Origin: Lepidodermella squamata
Taxonomy: Eukaryota > Gastrotricha
NCBI GenBank assembly: GCA_047495785.1
Contig: JBLDXI010000031.1
Span: 1,116,001-1,180,000, forward strand
DNA: 64,000 nucleotides
Direction of reading: 5' to 3'
Part shown: positions 18,848 to 30,735 of the stretch, piece after piece
Position numbering within the stretch: position 1 is the stretch's first letter
Layout: the number at the start of each line of letters is the position of its first letter
Notes under the pieces: generated by a model
What the model saw: the letters and a program-made list of their open reading frames with translations, nothing else
Databases searched by the model: none
Told to the model about the DNA's origin: nothing
Translations under genes and position numbers: made by a program

Positions 18848-21800
18848 TTAGTAGATGATAAACCCATCAGACGACCGCAGAGAAGAGTGTAGGGACCGCG
18901 TTTGAGCGGCATTTGCTAACTGTCCATTACGATCTACAAATGGAAATGAGCATGAGTATGGCGAATACAAGAGGTCAACGTGGCCATTTCTTACGGCCAA
19001 AGCCCCAGGCGTCTGGCCGTCTTTATCCTTAGCTTTCAAATCCGCTTTGCAGTTTCTGACCAGGAAATCCTCGACTTCAGTGCGTCCATTCTCCGCAGCC
19101 AAATGCAAAGGCGTTTTGCCGTTTTGATCAACAGCTTTCACATCCGCTCCGTATTTTTCGATCAGCATTTTGACGATTGCTTCGTGACCAGCCGATGCAG
19201 CAAAATGCAATGGCGTTTTGCCGGTTTTGTCGACAGCTTTCACATCCGCTCCGTATTTTTCGATCAGCATTTTGACAATTGAATCGCAACCAGCCGAACC
19301 AGCAGCAAAATGCAAAGGCGTCTCGCCGTGTTGATTAACAGCTTCCGGAAACAAATTGAATTTACCCCCGAAAAACGGTACTATTGAAGCCAAGCTAGCT
19401 ATTATAAAATAGAATAGAGACGTCCAGCTGTATGTAATTAATTTGTCCATCAGAAGCTTCACCACTGAATCGTGGCCAGCTATTACAGCCAAATGCAAAG
19501 GCATTTTGCCGTTTTGATCAACAGCTTTCACATCCGCTCCGTATTTTTCGATCAGCAACTTCACAACTGGAACTTGGCCTCTTTTCGCGGCCAGATGCAA
19601 AAGCGTTTTGCCATCTTTATCAATAACAGCATTCGCATCGACTCTGTATTTGTCGATAAGCAACTGCAAGGCTATAACGTCGCCTCTCTCTGCAGCGAAC
19701 TGTATTAACATTGGCGTCGGGTTCAGCAACTTCACGACTGAATTTTGCCTAGCAATTACAGCTAAACCCAGTGGCGTTTTGCGGTTTTGATCAACAGCTT
19801 TCACATCCGCTCCGTATTTTTCGATCAGCATTTTGACGATTGCTTCGTGACCAGCCGATGCAGCAAAATGCAATGGCGTTTTGCCGGTTCTTTCGACAGC
19901 TTTCACATCCGCTCCGTATTTTTCGATCAGCATTTTGACAATTGAATCGCAACCAGCTGATGCAGCAAAATGCAAAGGCGTCTCGCCGTGTTGATTAACA
20001 GCTTCCGGAAACAAATTGAATTTACCTCCGAAAAATGGTACTATTGAAGCGAAGCTAGCTATTATAAAATAGAATAGAGACGTCCAGCTGTATGTAATTA
20101 ATTTGTCCATCAGAAGCTTCACCACTGAATCGTGGCCAGCTATTACAGCCAAATGCAAAGGCATTTTGCCGTTTTGATCAACAGCTTTCACATCCGCTCC
20201 GTATTTTTCGATCAGCAACTTCACAACTGGAACTTGGCCTCTTTTCGCGGCCAGATGCAAAAGCGTTTTGCCATCTTTATCAATAACAGCATTCGCATCG
20301 ACTCTGAATTTGTCGATAAGCAACTGCAAGGCTATAACGTCGCCTCTCTCTGCAGCAAATTCCTCCGGCGTTTTATTAACAGCTTTCGCATAGGCTCTGT
20401 ACTTTTCGATCAAAATATCCACGACTGGTAAATGGTTATTCCGAACAGCCAGATGCAGAGGAGTCCGGCCCTCTTTATCGACATATTTCCCATGCTCTCC
20501 AAATTTTTCGATCAGCCACTTCACGACTGTAGCGTGTCCATTCTCCGCGGCCAAATGCAAAGGCGTTTTGCCGTTTTGATCAACAGCGATCATAACCGCT
20601 CGGTGGTTTTTGATCAACATTTCGACGATTGCATCGTGACCAGCCGATGCAGCCAAATGCAATGGCGTTTTGCCGGTTTTTTCGTGAGCATTCACATCCG
20701 CTCCGTAATTTACGATCAACAATTTCACAACTTGAACGTGGCCACTCCCCGCAGCCAGATGCAAAAGCGTTTTGCCGTTTTGACCGACAGCTTTCGCATC
20801 TGCTCCGTAATTGTCGATCAGCAATTTAACGACTGACTCGTGGCCGTTCTCCGCAGCCAAACGCAAAGGTTTACAGCGGTATTCATCGACTTTCTTGTTC
20901 GCTTTGAGGTAGTCGATCAGCAACTGAACGACAGATATAGCATCCCAAAACAGCGACATCAAGCCATATTCAGCAGCGGCTTTTGCCTCAGCATTCATCA
21001 GTATCTCCACGGCTTTAACGCGGCCATTCTGCGCGGCCAGTTGCAAAGGCGTTTTGTCGTTTTCATCAACAGCTTTCATATTCGCTTTGTATTTGTGGAT
21101 CAGCAACTCTATGACTAGAGCGTGCCCATTCTCCGCAGCCAAATGCAAAAGCGTCCTGCAGTCTTTATCAACAGATTTCCCATCCGTTTGAAATTTGTCG
21201 ATCAGCAATTCCACGACTGGCGCATGGCCGTTCTTCGCAGCCAAATACAAAGGCGTTTTGCTATCTTTATCAACAGATACATCCGCTCCAAATGTTTCGA
21301 TCAGCCACTTCACGACTGTAGCGTGTCCATTCATCGCTGCCAAATGCAAAGGCGTTTTGCCGTTTTGATCAACAGCTTTTACATCGGCTTTGTAGTTTTT
21401 GATCATCATTTCCACGACGGACACGTGGCCCTTTTCTGCTGCCCAATGCAATGGCGTCCGACCCTTATTATCAACAGATTTCACATCTGCTCTGTAGTTT
21501 TTGATAAGCAGCTTCACGGCTGGAGCGTGTCCATTCTCCGCAGCGGAATGTAATATCGTCCGTGCTTCGGTGTCGACGGCTTTCACGTCAATTCCGTAGT
21601 TGTCAATCAGCAATTCCACGACACATTTGTGGCCATTAGTTGCAGCCAAATGCAAAGGCGTCCTGCGGTCTCCAGGAACAGCTTCTGCATCCACTCCGTA
21701 ATTACGCAACAGGAACTGCAGAACTGAATCTACGCTACTTTTCGCCGCCAAGCGTATTGGCGCCCATCGTTTTGCGTGAACAGTTTTTACCTCCGCTCCC

Positions 21801-23840
21801 ATCAGCAATTCCACGACTGTAGCGTGTCCATCCATCGCTGCCAAATGCAAAGGCGTTTTGCCGTTTTGATCAACAGCTTTCACATCCGCTCCGTATTTTT
21901 CGATCAGCATTTTGACGATTGCTTCGTGACCAGCCGATGCAGCAAAATGCAATGGCGTTTTGCCGGTTTTGTCGACAGCTTTCACATCCGCTCCGTATTT
22001 TTCGATCAGCATTTTGACAATTGAATCGCAACCAGCCGAACCAGCAGCAAAATGCAAAGGCGTTTTGCCGTTTTGATCAACAGCTTTCACATCGGCTCCG
22101 TGGTTTTTGATCATCATTTCCACGACGGACACGTGGCCCTTTTCTGCTGACCAATGCAATGGCGTCCGACCCTTATTATCAACAGATTTCACATCCGCTC
22201 CAAATGTTTCGATCAGCCACTTCACGACTGTAGCGTGTCCATTCATCGCTGCCAAATGCAAAGGCGTCTTGCCGTATTTTTCAAGAGCTTTAACATTCGC
22301 TCCGTATTTTTGAATTAGCAACTTCACGACCGAAGCGTGACCATAACTTCCTGCCCAATGCAAAGGCGTCCGGCCATCGTTATCAACTGATTTCGCATCC
22401 GCCCCGGCCCTTCCCGTCAGCAACTTAACAATGCTGATGTGACCTTTCTCAGCAGCTAAATGTAAAGGCCGCTTGCCACACTCATTTTTGTAACCAACGT
22501 TTAATTCGTTCTTGAAGTTGGTAATGATTCGGCTAAGACGAAGCACCATCCCATGTTCGGCGCATCTCAGCAGCTCCTGTGGAGTTGATTGAAAGATATT
22601 ATACTTTAAAAACATTCAAAATTCAATTAGGTATAAACCTTTTCTGCGTCGTCCTTGCTTCCAGGCATTGGGTCGCCACCTATTTTTGCAGAAACCGCGA
22701 TTAGCTCGGCTGCTGTTGGTCTCTTCTCGGGTTGATCACCGGGGTCACTCATCATCGACAAAACTAGTTTACTTGTCTCCTGTGAATGTCCGATCAGTTC
22801 AGGCAATCCATTCAGCCTGAAATGAGAGTTTTGACGTTGCCTGAAGCAGAAACATCATAGCGTATTATACTCACAGTGAATTTTTAAGCGCATTGAAATG
22901 TTCCAATGGTTTTGTTTCAGCGACCTGGCCGTTGAACTGTCTCAGCCCCAAATATAATTAAAAATTAATATCATACATATTTGTATCTCACCGGTCTACG
23001 GCCATTTGCAACTTCGTAGAGAGTCACTCCAAGCGACCAAATGTCGCAAGGCTTCGTGTACTCCGAACGAATGAAAACAGCAGGCGATGCGTAGTCGTAT
23101 GTTTTTAGGACTGCCGTAATGTTTTTTTGATTGATACTTGAAATTAATGAGTAAATATAACAGGTTAGATGATTGCAAATGAGCAAACTCTTTCACGTTT
23201 TTGGTCAGTCCGAATCCGCCAAGTTTCAGAAACTTCCTATCCTCGCTAAGGTAAATGTTTTTCGGTGTGATGTCGCGATGAATGATGTCCTTGTCATGAA
23301 GGAGCGTGACCGCAAGCAATAGCTGAAAAATCCAGTCAGCAAATTGATCTTCGGGAATTGTCCTGTGAGGAAGTGAACGGATGTGGTCCTCCAATGTGCC
23401 ATGCGGGCAATATTCCATGACCAAGTAATACATCTCACAATCTGCCTTTGCCGTATCAGTTCCCTGGTATTTCTCTGCAAATGGTATATTTATTCATAGC
23501 GGATTGAGTTGAAACGGCTCACCTTTGAAGGCGCCAAAAACTTCCACAAGGAATTGATCATAAATAGTTACCAGTTTATCATGCTGTGTTTGAGGATGGG
23601 GATTTTAATAAAAAAATTTAATACATACATCAAATTAACCTCTTGCGTGCTGCTTGCAACAATGGTGTCAACGTATTTTTTGCCAAAGCGTTGATCTCGT
23701 CGCATTGCTGTTAAATTCAGTTCCTTCAGCGCGAATTCTTCATTGCCAACTTGAGCAAGGAATACTTCACCGAATTCCCCAGATCGCCCAAGGCTTCTGA
23801 CAATGGTGAATTCTGTGAATTTAGTAAATCTTATGGGCAT
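18848..23840 (-). CDS. Pseudokinase-ankyrin repeat fusion protein
   Basis: Seven exons fit one frame: 23625-23840, 23523-23583, 23189-23474, 22992-23136, 22875-22936, 22639-22816 and 18848-22576, about 1558 residues. Residues 1-315 form a kinase fold: glycine-rich loop LGRSGEFGEV, lysine in FALKEL, HRDITPKN catalytic loop, and DIWSLGVTLYE in the C-lobe. The DFG motif reads GFG (KLGGFGLT), replacing the Asp that binds Mg-ATP, so catalysis is probably impaired. The rest is a stack of more than 30 ankyrin repeats (GKTPLHLAA, VVKLLI cores). Two hydrophobic inserts (SWTSLFYFIIASFAS and near-copy) interrupt the stack and might contact membrane. Kinase-ankyrin fusions generally act as scaffolds; the target is unknown. 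The junction of kinase and ankyrin exons is inferred from splice sites and phase. Confidence 0.85.
19115..20356. repeat. Direct duplication (about 580 bp, 660-bp period) inside the ankyrin exon
   Basis: The block around 19115-19696 recurs at about 19778-20356 with only scattered differences, for example the identical strings TCTCGCCGTGTTGATTAACA at 19321 and 19981. It covers about six ankyrin repeats and one hydrophobic insert. A shorter third copy of part of it lies near 21850-22090. Divergence is much lower than between other repeats, implying recent unequal exchange or gene conversion. Confidence 0.9.
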
Positions 23841-23913
23841 TTTCTTCGTAATACAATATCCTTTTGCGGCAACGGAAAAACTATGAATTCAGAAATGCTG
23901 ACAAATAAATAAT

Positions 23914-24130
23914 GTATGGGGCATAATAGTTGAACCAGGAGGGTACCTTCGTAGCTCATTCAGTTCGACTTCATTCTCATAAATCCAAATGACCATTTTC
24001 CACAGACATGTACAGGTTTATGGTTTTTCAAGGGCTTATTCAATTGGTAGAAGATTTATATGAGAATGGAAGCCGAATTGAGTGAGCTATACGAGGGTAC
24101 CCTGGTGGCTCAACTATTATGCCCTATACT
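23914..24130. repeat. MITE-like element with about 66-bp imperfect inverted repeats
   Basis: The left arm (TATGGGGCATAATAGTTGAA, from 23914) and the right arm (ending TATGCCCTATA near 24130) are imperfect reverse complements for about 66 bp, sharing GGGTACC and the AGCTCA..CA segment. The loop has no coding capacity. It lies just upstream of the pseudokinase start and could influence its promoter. Confidence 0.7.
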
Positions 24131-24539
24131 GTATCATACATGTATCAGAGAACTGAAGATGAGATAGCAGGCATAGACTGCAAAATATAGACTGAAAATT
24201 ATTAAGAGCAGTTCCTTTTTTATAAATATCACGTTCTACATATTAAGAGCAGTTACTTCGTAGCAGTTTAGATAAAGGAATGCATGATAACACGAAATAA
24301 TTCGCATCCTTTTGATAATAAACGATAGTTATCATATACCAAGAGAAGGCCGATGATGATTAATGAGTAATAATCATTATTTGTATCAATATCAATATGG
24401 AAAGAGATGCATAATTAGTCGTTATAATCAGGGCGTTACATCCATTGAACGCTGGAATCTGAATTTTCTTCTATATAAAATTGTTAAGATGTTTCTTTTT
24501 TGTAATTTTTAATGTGAACAACAGCGCAACGAATTTGCG
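24131..24539. other. Intergenic, AT-rich
   Basis: No gene recognised. A 13-bp direct repeat ATTAAGAGCAGTT occurs near 24201 and 24241. Confidence 0.5.
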
Positions 24540-25368
24540 ACCATTTTCCTTTTTTATTTAAGATAGTGACGTTTCGACGTCATCTGACGTCATCTTCAGA
24601 CATTAAAGAAATCTATAAGACATCAAGATAGAAAGCGGTTTAAAACTAGACAACAACAACAACAAAAATTAGAGTATAATTTGAAAGGAGGCTACAACAA
24701 GACAGATTAATCTATTTAAATAGTTTGGCCTTAATTGAATCCTTCTGGGTGTTGAGATCAGGGTTGTACCTCGCTATAAACAACATTCCATGTAAGAGGC
24801 AGTCGAACTTGCTTCGCCCTTATCGCAGCACAGTGAAACAGCTGGTGATGGTGTCCCGGCTTTTTCCATGCTTAGCCATGTGTTTACCAATTACGCTACT
24901 CTTGTGTTCAACAATACGCTTATGTAGGTGTCGGCCTGTATAGCCGACATAGTTGGAACTGCACCAACCACATTTGAATCGGTAAATCACGCATTGCTGA
25001 TTGACAATTAGCGGCTTCTTTTCCTTTGGTCCAAATTCGGCGTTAATCTTGCGACTGATGAAGACGGGCTGTACTTCCTGTTCGATCTTGTTGCTCAGTT
25101 CGCGCAGTTCAGTCTTTACTTTTCTTGACGCGTTTTCGCTCTTGTACGGTAGGAGTACTCGAACTGGATCCTTCTTTGACGCAGGGTCAGCGGGTTTGCC
25201 AGCAGGTATGGCAAATTTGTTCTCCAGGAACTTTTCGATGACTCGCTCGAACAACTCATCAGGATAGAGAAGGTTTTTGAACACGTTTCGAAGTCGAGAA
25301 ACTTCCATGTCGAAGAGGAGCCACGTCGAGGAAAGCTTGTAAGCGCAGTGAAGCATGGTAGAGACCAT
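24540..25368 (-). mobile_element. Penelope-like retroelement remnant with GIY-YIG endonuclease domain
   Basis: The minus-strand frame 24820-25368 (182 residues) ends in a domain with CVIYRFKCGWC, then YVGYTGRHLHKRIVEH, matching the GIY-YIG nuclease module at the C-terminus of Penelope-like elements, with VIY and YVG in place of GIY and YIG. The region downstream on that strand (24540-24620) carries GACGTTTCGACGTCATCTGA and a TCTTCAGA sequence, a signature often seen next to such elements. The reverse transcriptase part is missing, so the copy is 5'-truncated. It stops inside an inverted repeat and a short GCTTCTACCAT tandem array. In these elements the nuclease nicks target DNA for primed reverse transcription; this copy can hardly be autonomous. 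Confidence 0.8.
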
Positions 25369-25490
25369 GCTACCATGCTTCTACCATGCTACCATGCTTC
25401 TACCATGCTTCTACCATGCTTCACCGCGCTTACAAGCTTTCCTCGACGTGGCTCCTCTTCGACATGGAAGTTTCTCGACTTCGAAACGTG
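25282..25490. repeat. 80-bp inverted repeat around an ACCATGCTTCT array
   Basis: Arms 25282-25361 and 25411-25490 are reverse complements with about one mismatch. The 49-bp spacer consists of tandem ACCATGCT/TCT units. The left arm is part of the Penelope-like coding region, so the right arm is an inverted copy of it. The structure could extrude as a long hairpin. Confidence 0.9.
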
Positions 25491-25571
25491 GCAATAACGG
25501 TGGCAATAACGGTTGAACGTTTGTTATATTATTGCTATCGCTTTCAAGTTGAACAAAAAACCGGCGTGGAA

Positions 25572-26153
25572 TTATTCCTTGCCTGGCGCTGTCTCTTGTA
25601 GAGACATTCGCTCCTTGAAGGCATCCAGCTTCTCTTTTTCGATTTTCTTCTTCTCAGCTTTCGACGAACTAAAGATAAATTGAGAGAGGAAATCGGTCAT
25701 AAATTAGATGATGATCACAAAAATCTTACTAGGCTTTAGTAGATCGGCCGATTTGAATTTCCCTGGGTTTTTCAAGGGCTGGTCCCGATCCCCAATCCTC
25801 CTCTTCCTCAGCGAACTGAACTGGTTTGGCTGGAATAGTCTGATTGCAGTACTCCGATATGTACAAAGCACCGTGAAGTGCGGCTTTTCGGCTCGGGCAT
25901 TGCGCCATGTGTTGCTCGACGCTTCGGCCCGGCGCCTTCAGCCAAATGTGGCTCGAATCGAACGGGCAATTTTCGACTTGATGCCGGTCAAAGTGCTACA
26001 TATTATTTGGAATGAAAATAAATAATTATGAGTATTACAAGAAAATATCGTAATTACCGCGCGGCATTTGATCAAGTGATAGTCGTAAGAGCTTCTCTTG
26101 ACCATGTGCGAAGGATTGAGCGGGCATTGCACCAGTTCTTGCTGGGGGTACAT
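25572..26153 (-). CDS. gtsf-1: GTSF1-like double CHHC zinc-finger protein
   Basis: Exons 26058-26153, 25730-25995 and 25572-25668 give 152 residues; introns are 62-61 nt with GT...TAG ends. Two CHHC fingers are present: CPLNPSHMVKRSSYDYHLIKC split from the second by a phase-0 intron, and CPFDSSHIW with EQHMAQC. This is the layout of GTSF1/Asterix and U11-48K fingers, which bind RNA; GTSF1 proteins partner Argonaute/Piwi silencing, and the nematode member works in an RdRP small-RNA complex. The tail is acidic then Lys/Glu rich (SKAEKKKIEKEKLDAFKERM). The stop lies 82 bp from the inverted repeat ending the Penelope remnant. The symbol is proposed on domain architecture alone. Confidence 0.8.
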
Positions 26154-28022
26154 TTCTCACAAAACTTTAAATTATTCGCCTAAAATAACTGTGAACCATT
26201 TTTTTAGCAAAGAACAGTTAAACCAGAGATGACTCAATGCAAAAATTTTATGCAAAATGATGTCCCAGTTTTTTAAGATGGATTTTAAATAATAAATACG
26301 AGACGAATAAATACGATTTCCCAGCGTGGAGATATGTCTTCTAGACACCCTGGGGTTGCAGTAACCATACAGGATTTTTTAAACATAGGGTGGCAGGGAA
26401 CGATGCCGTTGGGCTTCAATGGGTCAATTCCAAATTATTGTTGATGACCCAGAAACTGCTCGACGTAAGAAGGATCATTTCCGTTCGAAGAATGAGGTAG
26501 TTGGGAAAGTAATTGTCCAAGTCCTCGCTCATTGTGTGAAGAATATACGCTCAGGGACAATTATTTTTTGCCACTTTTGCGCTCCTTCTTTATTGCTTGC
26601 CCGGCTCAATGACCTAATGCTATAAAATTGAGTTAACGGTTAACGGCGACGAAATGATCCAACTAATACCTACTACTGGTAATTATGAAAAATTAATGTA
26701 AAAATAGGACTGCAACGCCGGTAATTTGTGTGTCATAATTTATAGGTCCAAGCTATAAATGAACAATTAATTGTCACGCGATTCTGGCTTCTTAAACGCA
26801 GTGCGTGCACCCATCAGGTAGGCAACTCGGACACGCGCATTCTTGTTGCGTGACTACTATGTTTGACTACTAGCCACTCTCAGTTGAAGTATTATCGAAG
26901 GTATGTGAAAACACCTTAATTTGTATGATCTAGCTAACACCTTGGTAAACTCTAGACTTGGCTAGAATTGGATAAATTCTTGAAAAATAGTCGACCCATT
27001 GGTCAGAATTTACCGAGCTGGTAATGAGGTAATGGAGAAAATGAGATGAAAAAACACCATAACTCAGTCCCTGAAAATTAGAAGCCGTGCTCTAATAGTG
27101 ATAGATCACTCGTTTTGATCCTAACGCTCCCTCTAGTAAACTTCGACTCGTGAAAAACTCATCTTCGTTTACAATTATTAACAAATCCGCCGAGTATTAA
27201 AAGGCGGATTTTTCAATAATTACGCGTTTTCTCGATTAGAATCAAAACTCGGTGCTCTAACATCTATTAGAGCACTGCTTCTGATTTTACAATGCAAATC
27301 GCACGATTTCTAATTTTGAGTTTTTTCACTAAGAACGCGTGCATTTTTCTAATTCGCATTTCTAATTCACTTCGAACACGTGCGTGCCTCTCGTACGCTT
27401 CGACCCGTGGAAAACGAGCTAGCGGAACGAGGCGCAGCCGAGTATATAGCGCGAGTTTCACACTCGTCTTCGTTTACTCGAGATCACGCGTTTTCTCGAT
27501 TAGAATCAAAACTCGGTGCTCTAAAATATATTAGAAATAAATTCGTAGGCCTGAAATTAAATTTTAATTTCGCGTTATGTTTAAAGCTCACAGCTTGGAA
27601 ATTTTAGAAATTCCTAGGCCTGGTCCCACATGCCTGCTCCTGATCTAGAAGATGGTACTTTTTCAGCCGCCGCAAAAAGTGGTTGAAGTTGTTTCCAGAA
27701 TTTCGCAGGGAATGTGCTCTCATTCTCAAATTTGAAAATTCCTCGACTGATGATCTTGAACATGGGGTATCAAAATCTCGCTTTAATTAATGTAATTAGC
27801 AAAATCTCATTTTACGCCCTGTACCCTCTTACGTTGGACTACACGTTTCCATGTTATTCCATTTACATTTGAAGTCACTGGTTTCTGTCAAATTGTTATT
27901 ACTGGATTATTCAGCAGATTACCAAGCTTAATTAATTGCGCATCAGTATTTATTGAAACCCGTGGTCTTTGAAATTTTTTGAAATTTAAATTTTGAAACG
28001 GATATTTTTTATTATCTTCAAA
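26154..28022. other. Intergenic region with diverged direct repeats
   Basis: No convincing gene across 1.87 kb. A plus-strand 68-residue frame at 26419-26625 has no recognisable motif. Diverged direct copies at about 27122-27260 and 27395-27525 are described separately. Confidence 0.5.
27122..27525. repeat. Diverged direct repeat pair
   Basis: A 37-bp identical string beginning ACGCGTTTTCTCGATTAGAA occurs at 27222 and 27486. Flanking sequence (CTTCGAC.CGTG.AAAAC, CTTCGTTTAC) also recurs in order, so the repeat unit is about 135 bp, 264 bp apart. It may be a fragmentary mobile element. Confidence 0.7.
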
Positions 28023-28856
28023 ATGAAACTCGTCGGATTACTTTTACTTCATTTCTCGTTAGCCTCAGCGCATTGCGATGACAGCAGCGATTCAACGAGA
28101 AATTTGCCAGATGTTTGCTACATGAAACTCGGCTACTATCAATGCAGCCCTACAGCTGGCAAGGTTCGAACCCTCTACACGTTTGATTCGGATAAAAATC
28201 GATGCCGATCATTCCAAACTGTGAGTTTCTTAATTCAGATGGCATTTCGATTGTTGTAAATTAATTTAGACATGTTCAAACATGCAAGTGAAAGATAACA
28301 TTTACGCGTCGAGAAAAGATTGCGAGAAATCTTGTGGCCTGGCTCCGAATTGCTACCAAAAACTCGGCGCCTTCCAATGTGGTCCAAATGCCGGTCCGAG
28401 AAAAACCTTATACACCTATGATACAAAGCTTGGAAGCTGCCGCTCATTTTCCACGGTTATTTCAAATCATTGATTTGCTGTTTAGTTCATTTTTAACGTT
28501 TTCAGACATGTAACTTGGCGATCAAAGGCAATGTTCATGACAGCATGCAAACCTGTGAACGACAATGCAAGACGTTCGAAAAATCTATGCCAACCTCTCA
28601 GAGCGGTTGTACTGCGCCGCCGGCCTCGTCAGACTGCAGCCAATCATATCCTAAACGCGTATTCTTTTACTACGATCAGCGGCTTCAAAAATGCCGTTCT
28701 TTGACGACGGTAAACTTTCGTTAATTCTGATTGCTTTATGTGTTCATGTAAGCAATACTGCAGAGATGCGTGATGGCAGTTGGCAGAGATTTATTCATTA
28801 ACTTGAAGACTTGTCAAGATAGGTGCGGCGGCAGCAGAAGGATTTACCAACGATGA
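28023..28856 (+). CDS. Secreted Kunitz-like three-domain protein
   Basis: Four exons (28023-28220, 28270-28455, 28506-28709, 28764-28856) give 226 residues. The ATG at 28023 begins a signal peptide (MKLVGLLLLHFSLASAHC); an upstream in-frame ATG at 27993 would only lengthen it. Three Cys-rich units follow, each with the spacing of a Kunitz/BPTI fold: a Cys pair, RTLYTFD or KTLYTYD, CRSF, then TC and a final C..C pair (DCEKSC, TCERQC, TCQDRC). Introns cut all three units at the same place and in phase 0, so the gene grew by exon duplication. Kunitz domains usually inhibit serine proteases or block channels; the spacing is atypical and activity is not shown. Confidence 0.75.
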
Positions 28857-30735
28857 CAATCATCTTTCTGACTTTTTCGATTCCTTTCTTTTTCTATTTT
28901 GGCTACTTTCATCACTCGAAATCAAATAAATTATTTTGAGCTAACGCAAGTATTATTATCATTTGATCCATGGTGTTGCCAAACTGTGAATCATCAATGA
29001 TGAATCATTAGCCACGTTAATAATGAATCACGCGTACTCACGCATTACGCCCAACTTTGCCTTACCTTATCGAGTGTCGTCTCACTAGCTACCGCGAGAT
29101 TAATTTCCCTTTCATCGAGCGTATCTGCAGTTACGGTGATTCAGGTTGCGTTTTTCTTTGGATGCAGGTCAAGAGAAAATCATCATAAAGATCTGCTTAT
29201 CCGCTGCCATTTGATGCGGTTATTTGAACGAATTTTATGCGGTGAAGAAGGAGCTTGAGGAAGCCCTTTAATGTCAAGCAACATGAATTGCAAAGATTCG
29301 AAAGTAGAATTGAATCGATACGTCCATGCACTTCGTACCTACTGCTCTCATGGCAAGTCTTAAAAGGTTGCTGTTCCAATCGGAATAGCCTGGCCAGCAA
29401 GATTTTGCTCAGGCAGGTTTGATATTCAGCTGCTCGCCTGTTGCCTGTAAGCGACATAAGAGAGATAAAGATAGATTCAATATACAGCACTATTCTCTCC
29501 CGTAATATTTTGCGAAGCATAGGAAGAAAGCGTGGTGAGACCTCGAAATTCTGCTGCGCACAAAATAATTGATTCTTCCCCGATTCTTTTACTCGCACTG
29601 ATGAAATCTGAAATCGACTCCTCGGTATCTCTGGAAGATTAGGAATAAAGTTCAGTTACATTGATCATCACTAGAGCTCTTTACTTCTTTAATTGCATCA
29701 CTCATCGTAGCACCATAAAAATCGAATCGATCGACTTCTGTCTAAGCCCCAGAGTTCATCGCCCTTCCCATATCATGGCAATACGATTAGCTGCGTAATA
29801 CCAGCCTTCTATAAAGAAGACACTAGAAGCCTAAAATTGAACACCTGCTAAAGATGGCTCGGCAACCGAGAGGGCTGCAAGAGACCTAAAGGGTCGATGA
29901 ATCATCAAAAATAATCATGCGGCAAATCAATCATTTAAAAATGATTTAAAATTGATTAAATAATTTAACGTTGTTATTATCTTATTGAAAATAATGTAAT
30001 TACTTAAAAATAAATAATCTCTCCGAAAGGGGGTTTTTGAAGATTTTGAAAAACTTCGCCGACTCGGGCGGTTTGTTCCTTCCTACCTACTTATTTTGTC
30101 TTGTGTTTGTTTGTTCCCCGGTTTCCTTGTTACCTGTTTGTCATTTTGCGGCCAGCTGCAGCGCTCACGATCGCGTTAGCTTTTCAGGCATCGAGCTGAT
30201 TACCTCAAAGTTCTTGGTGGCGGTTGAATTTAGAATCACACTCTTAACACAGGCGCTGAAGATTGAAGATCGTCCTTAGCCTTCCTCGTTGTTATTATAA
30301 TATTCTTAACTAATCGCCCGCCAACGAAAACGACCCTCGAGGGCGCCCAGTGTACGATAATGGCGGCTTGAACAATTTCTTGTCCCTAAATGAGGATCAC
30401 AGATCGCAGATTGATAGTTTTGTGGCTACGCCTCTCTTGGCTGAGGGTATGAGCCCAATTCCATCCCTTCGTTCATGCCCCTGCATTTATCCCCCTGAAC
30501 AAGTTGCAAATGACTTCACGCATCTTCATTTCGTAGAGCTGATCTTGGATATATTATTGCTCTCATTTTTGCTTCAACATTCGGTTCTTCGGTTCTAGTA
30601 TCAAGTCTGCGACACAACCCTACCTTGCCCAAGTGTTTGCTATTAATCTACTTATGAATTTAGAAGAACGCTGGGTTATTAATTCAACTTCTTTAAATTA
30701 GGATTACTTCCAATATTTAATCAAATTATGACCTC
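28857..30735. other. Intergenic region
   Basis: About 1.9 kb with no recognised gene. The longest frame (29197-29598, minus, 133 residues) lacks motifs or splice context and is probably chance. The upstream regulatory region of the FERM gene should lie near the right end. Confidence 0.5.

Noticed and set aside
18980-22313. Plus-strand frames opposite the ankyrin exon with repeated sequence
   Set aside because: Their repetition simply mirrors the ankyrin repeats on the minus strand; no independent motif is seen.
29197-29598. 133-residue minus-strand frame as a gene
   Set aside because: No domain, signal peptide or splice context; length is within chance expectation for this region.
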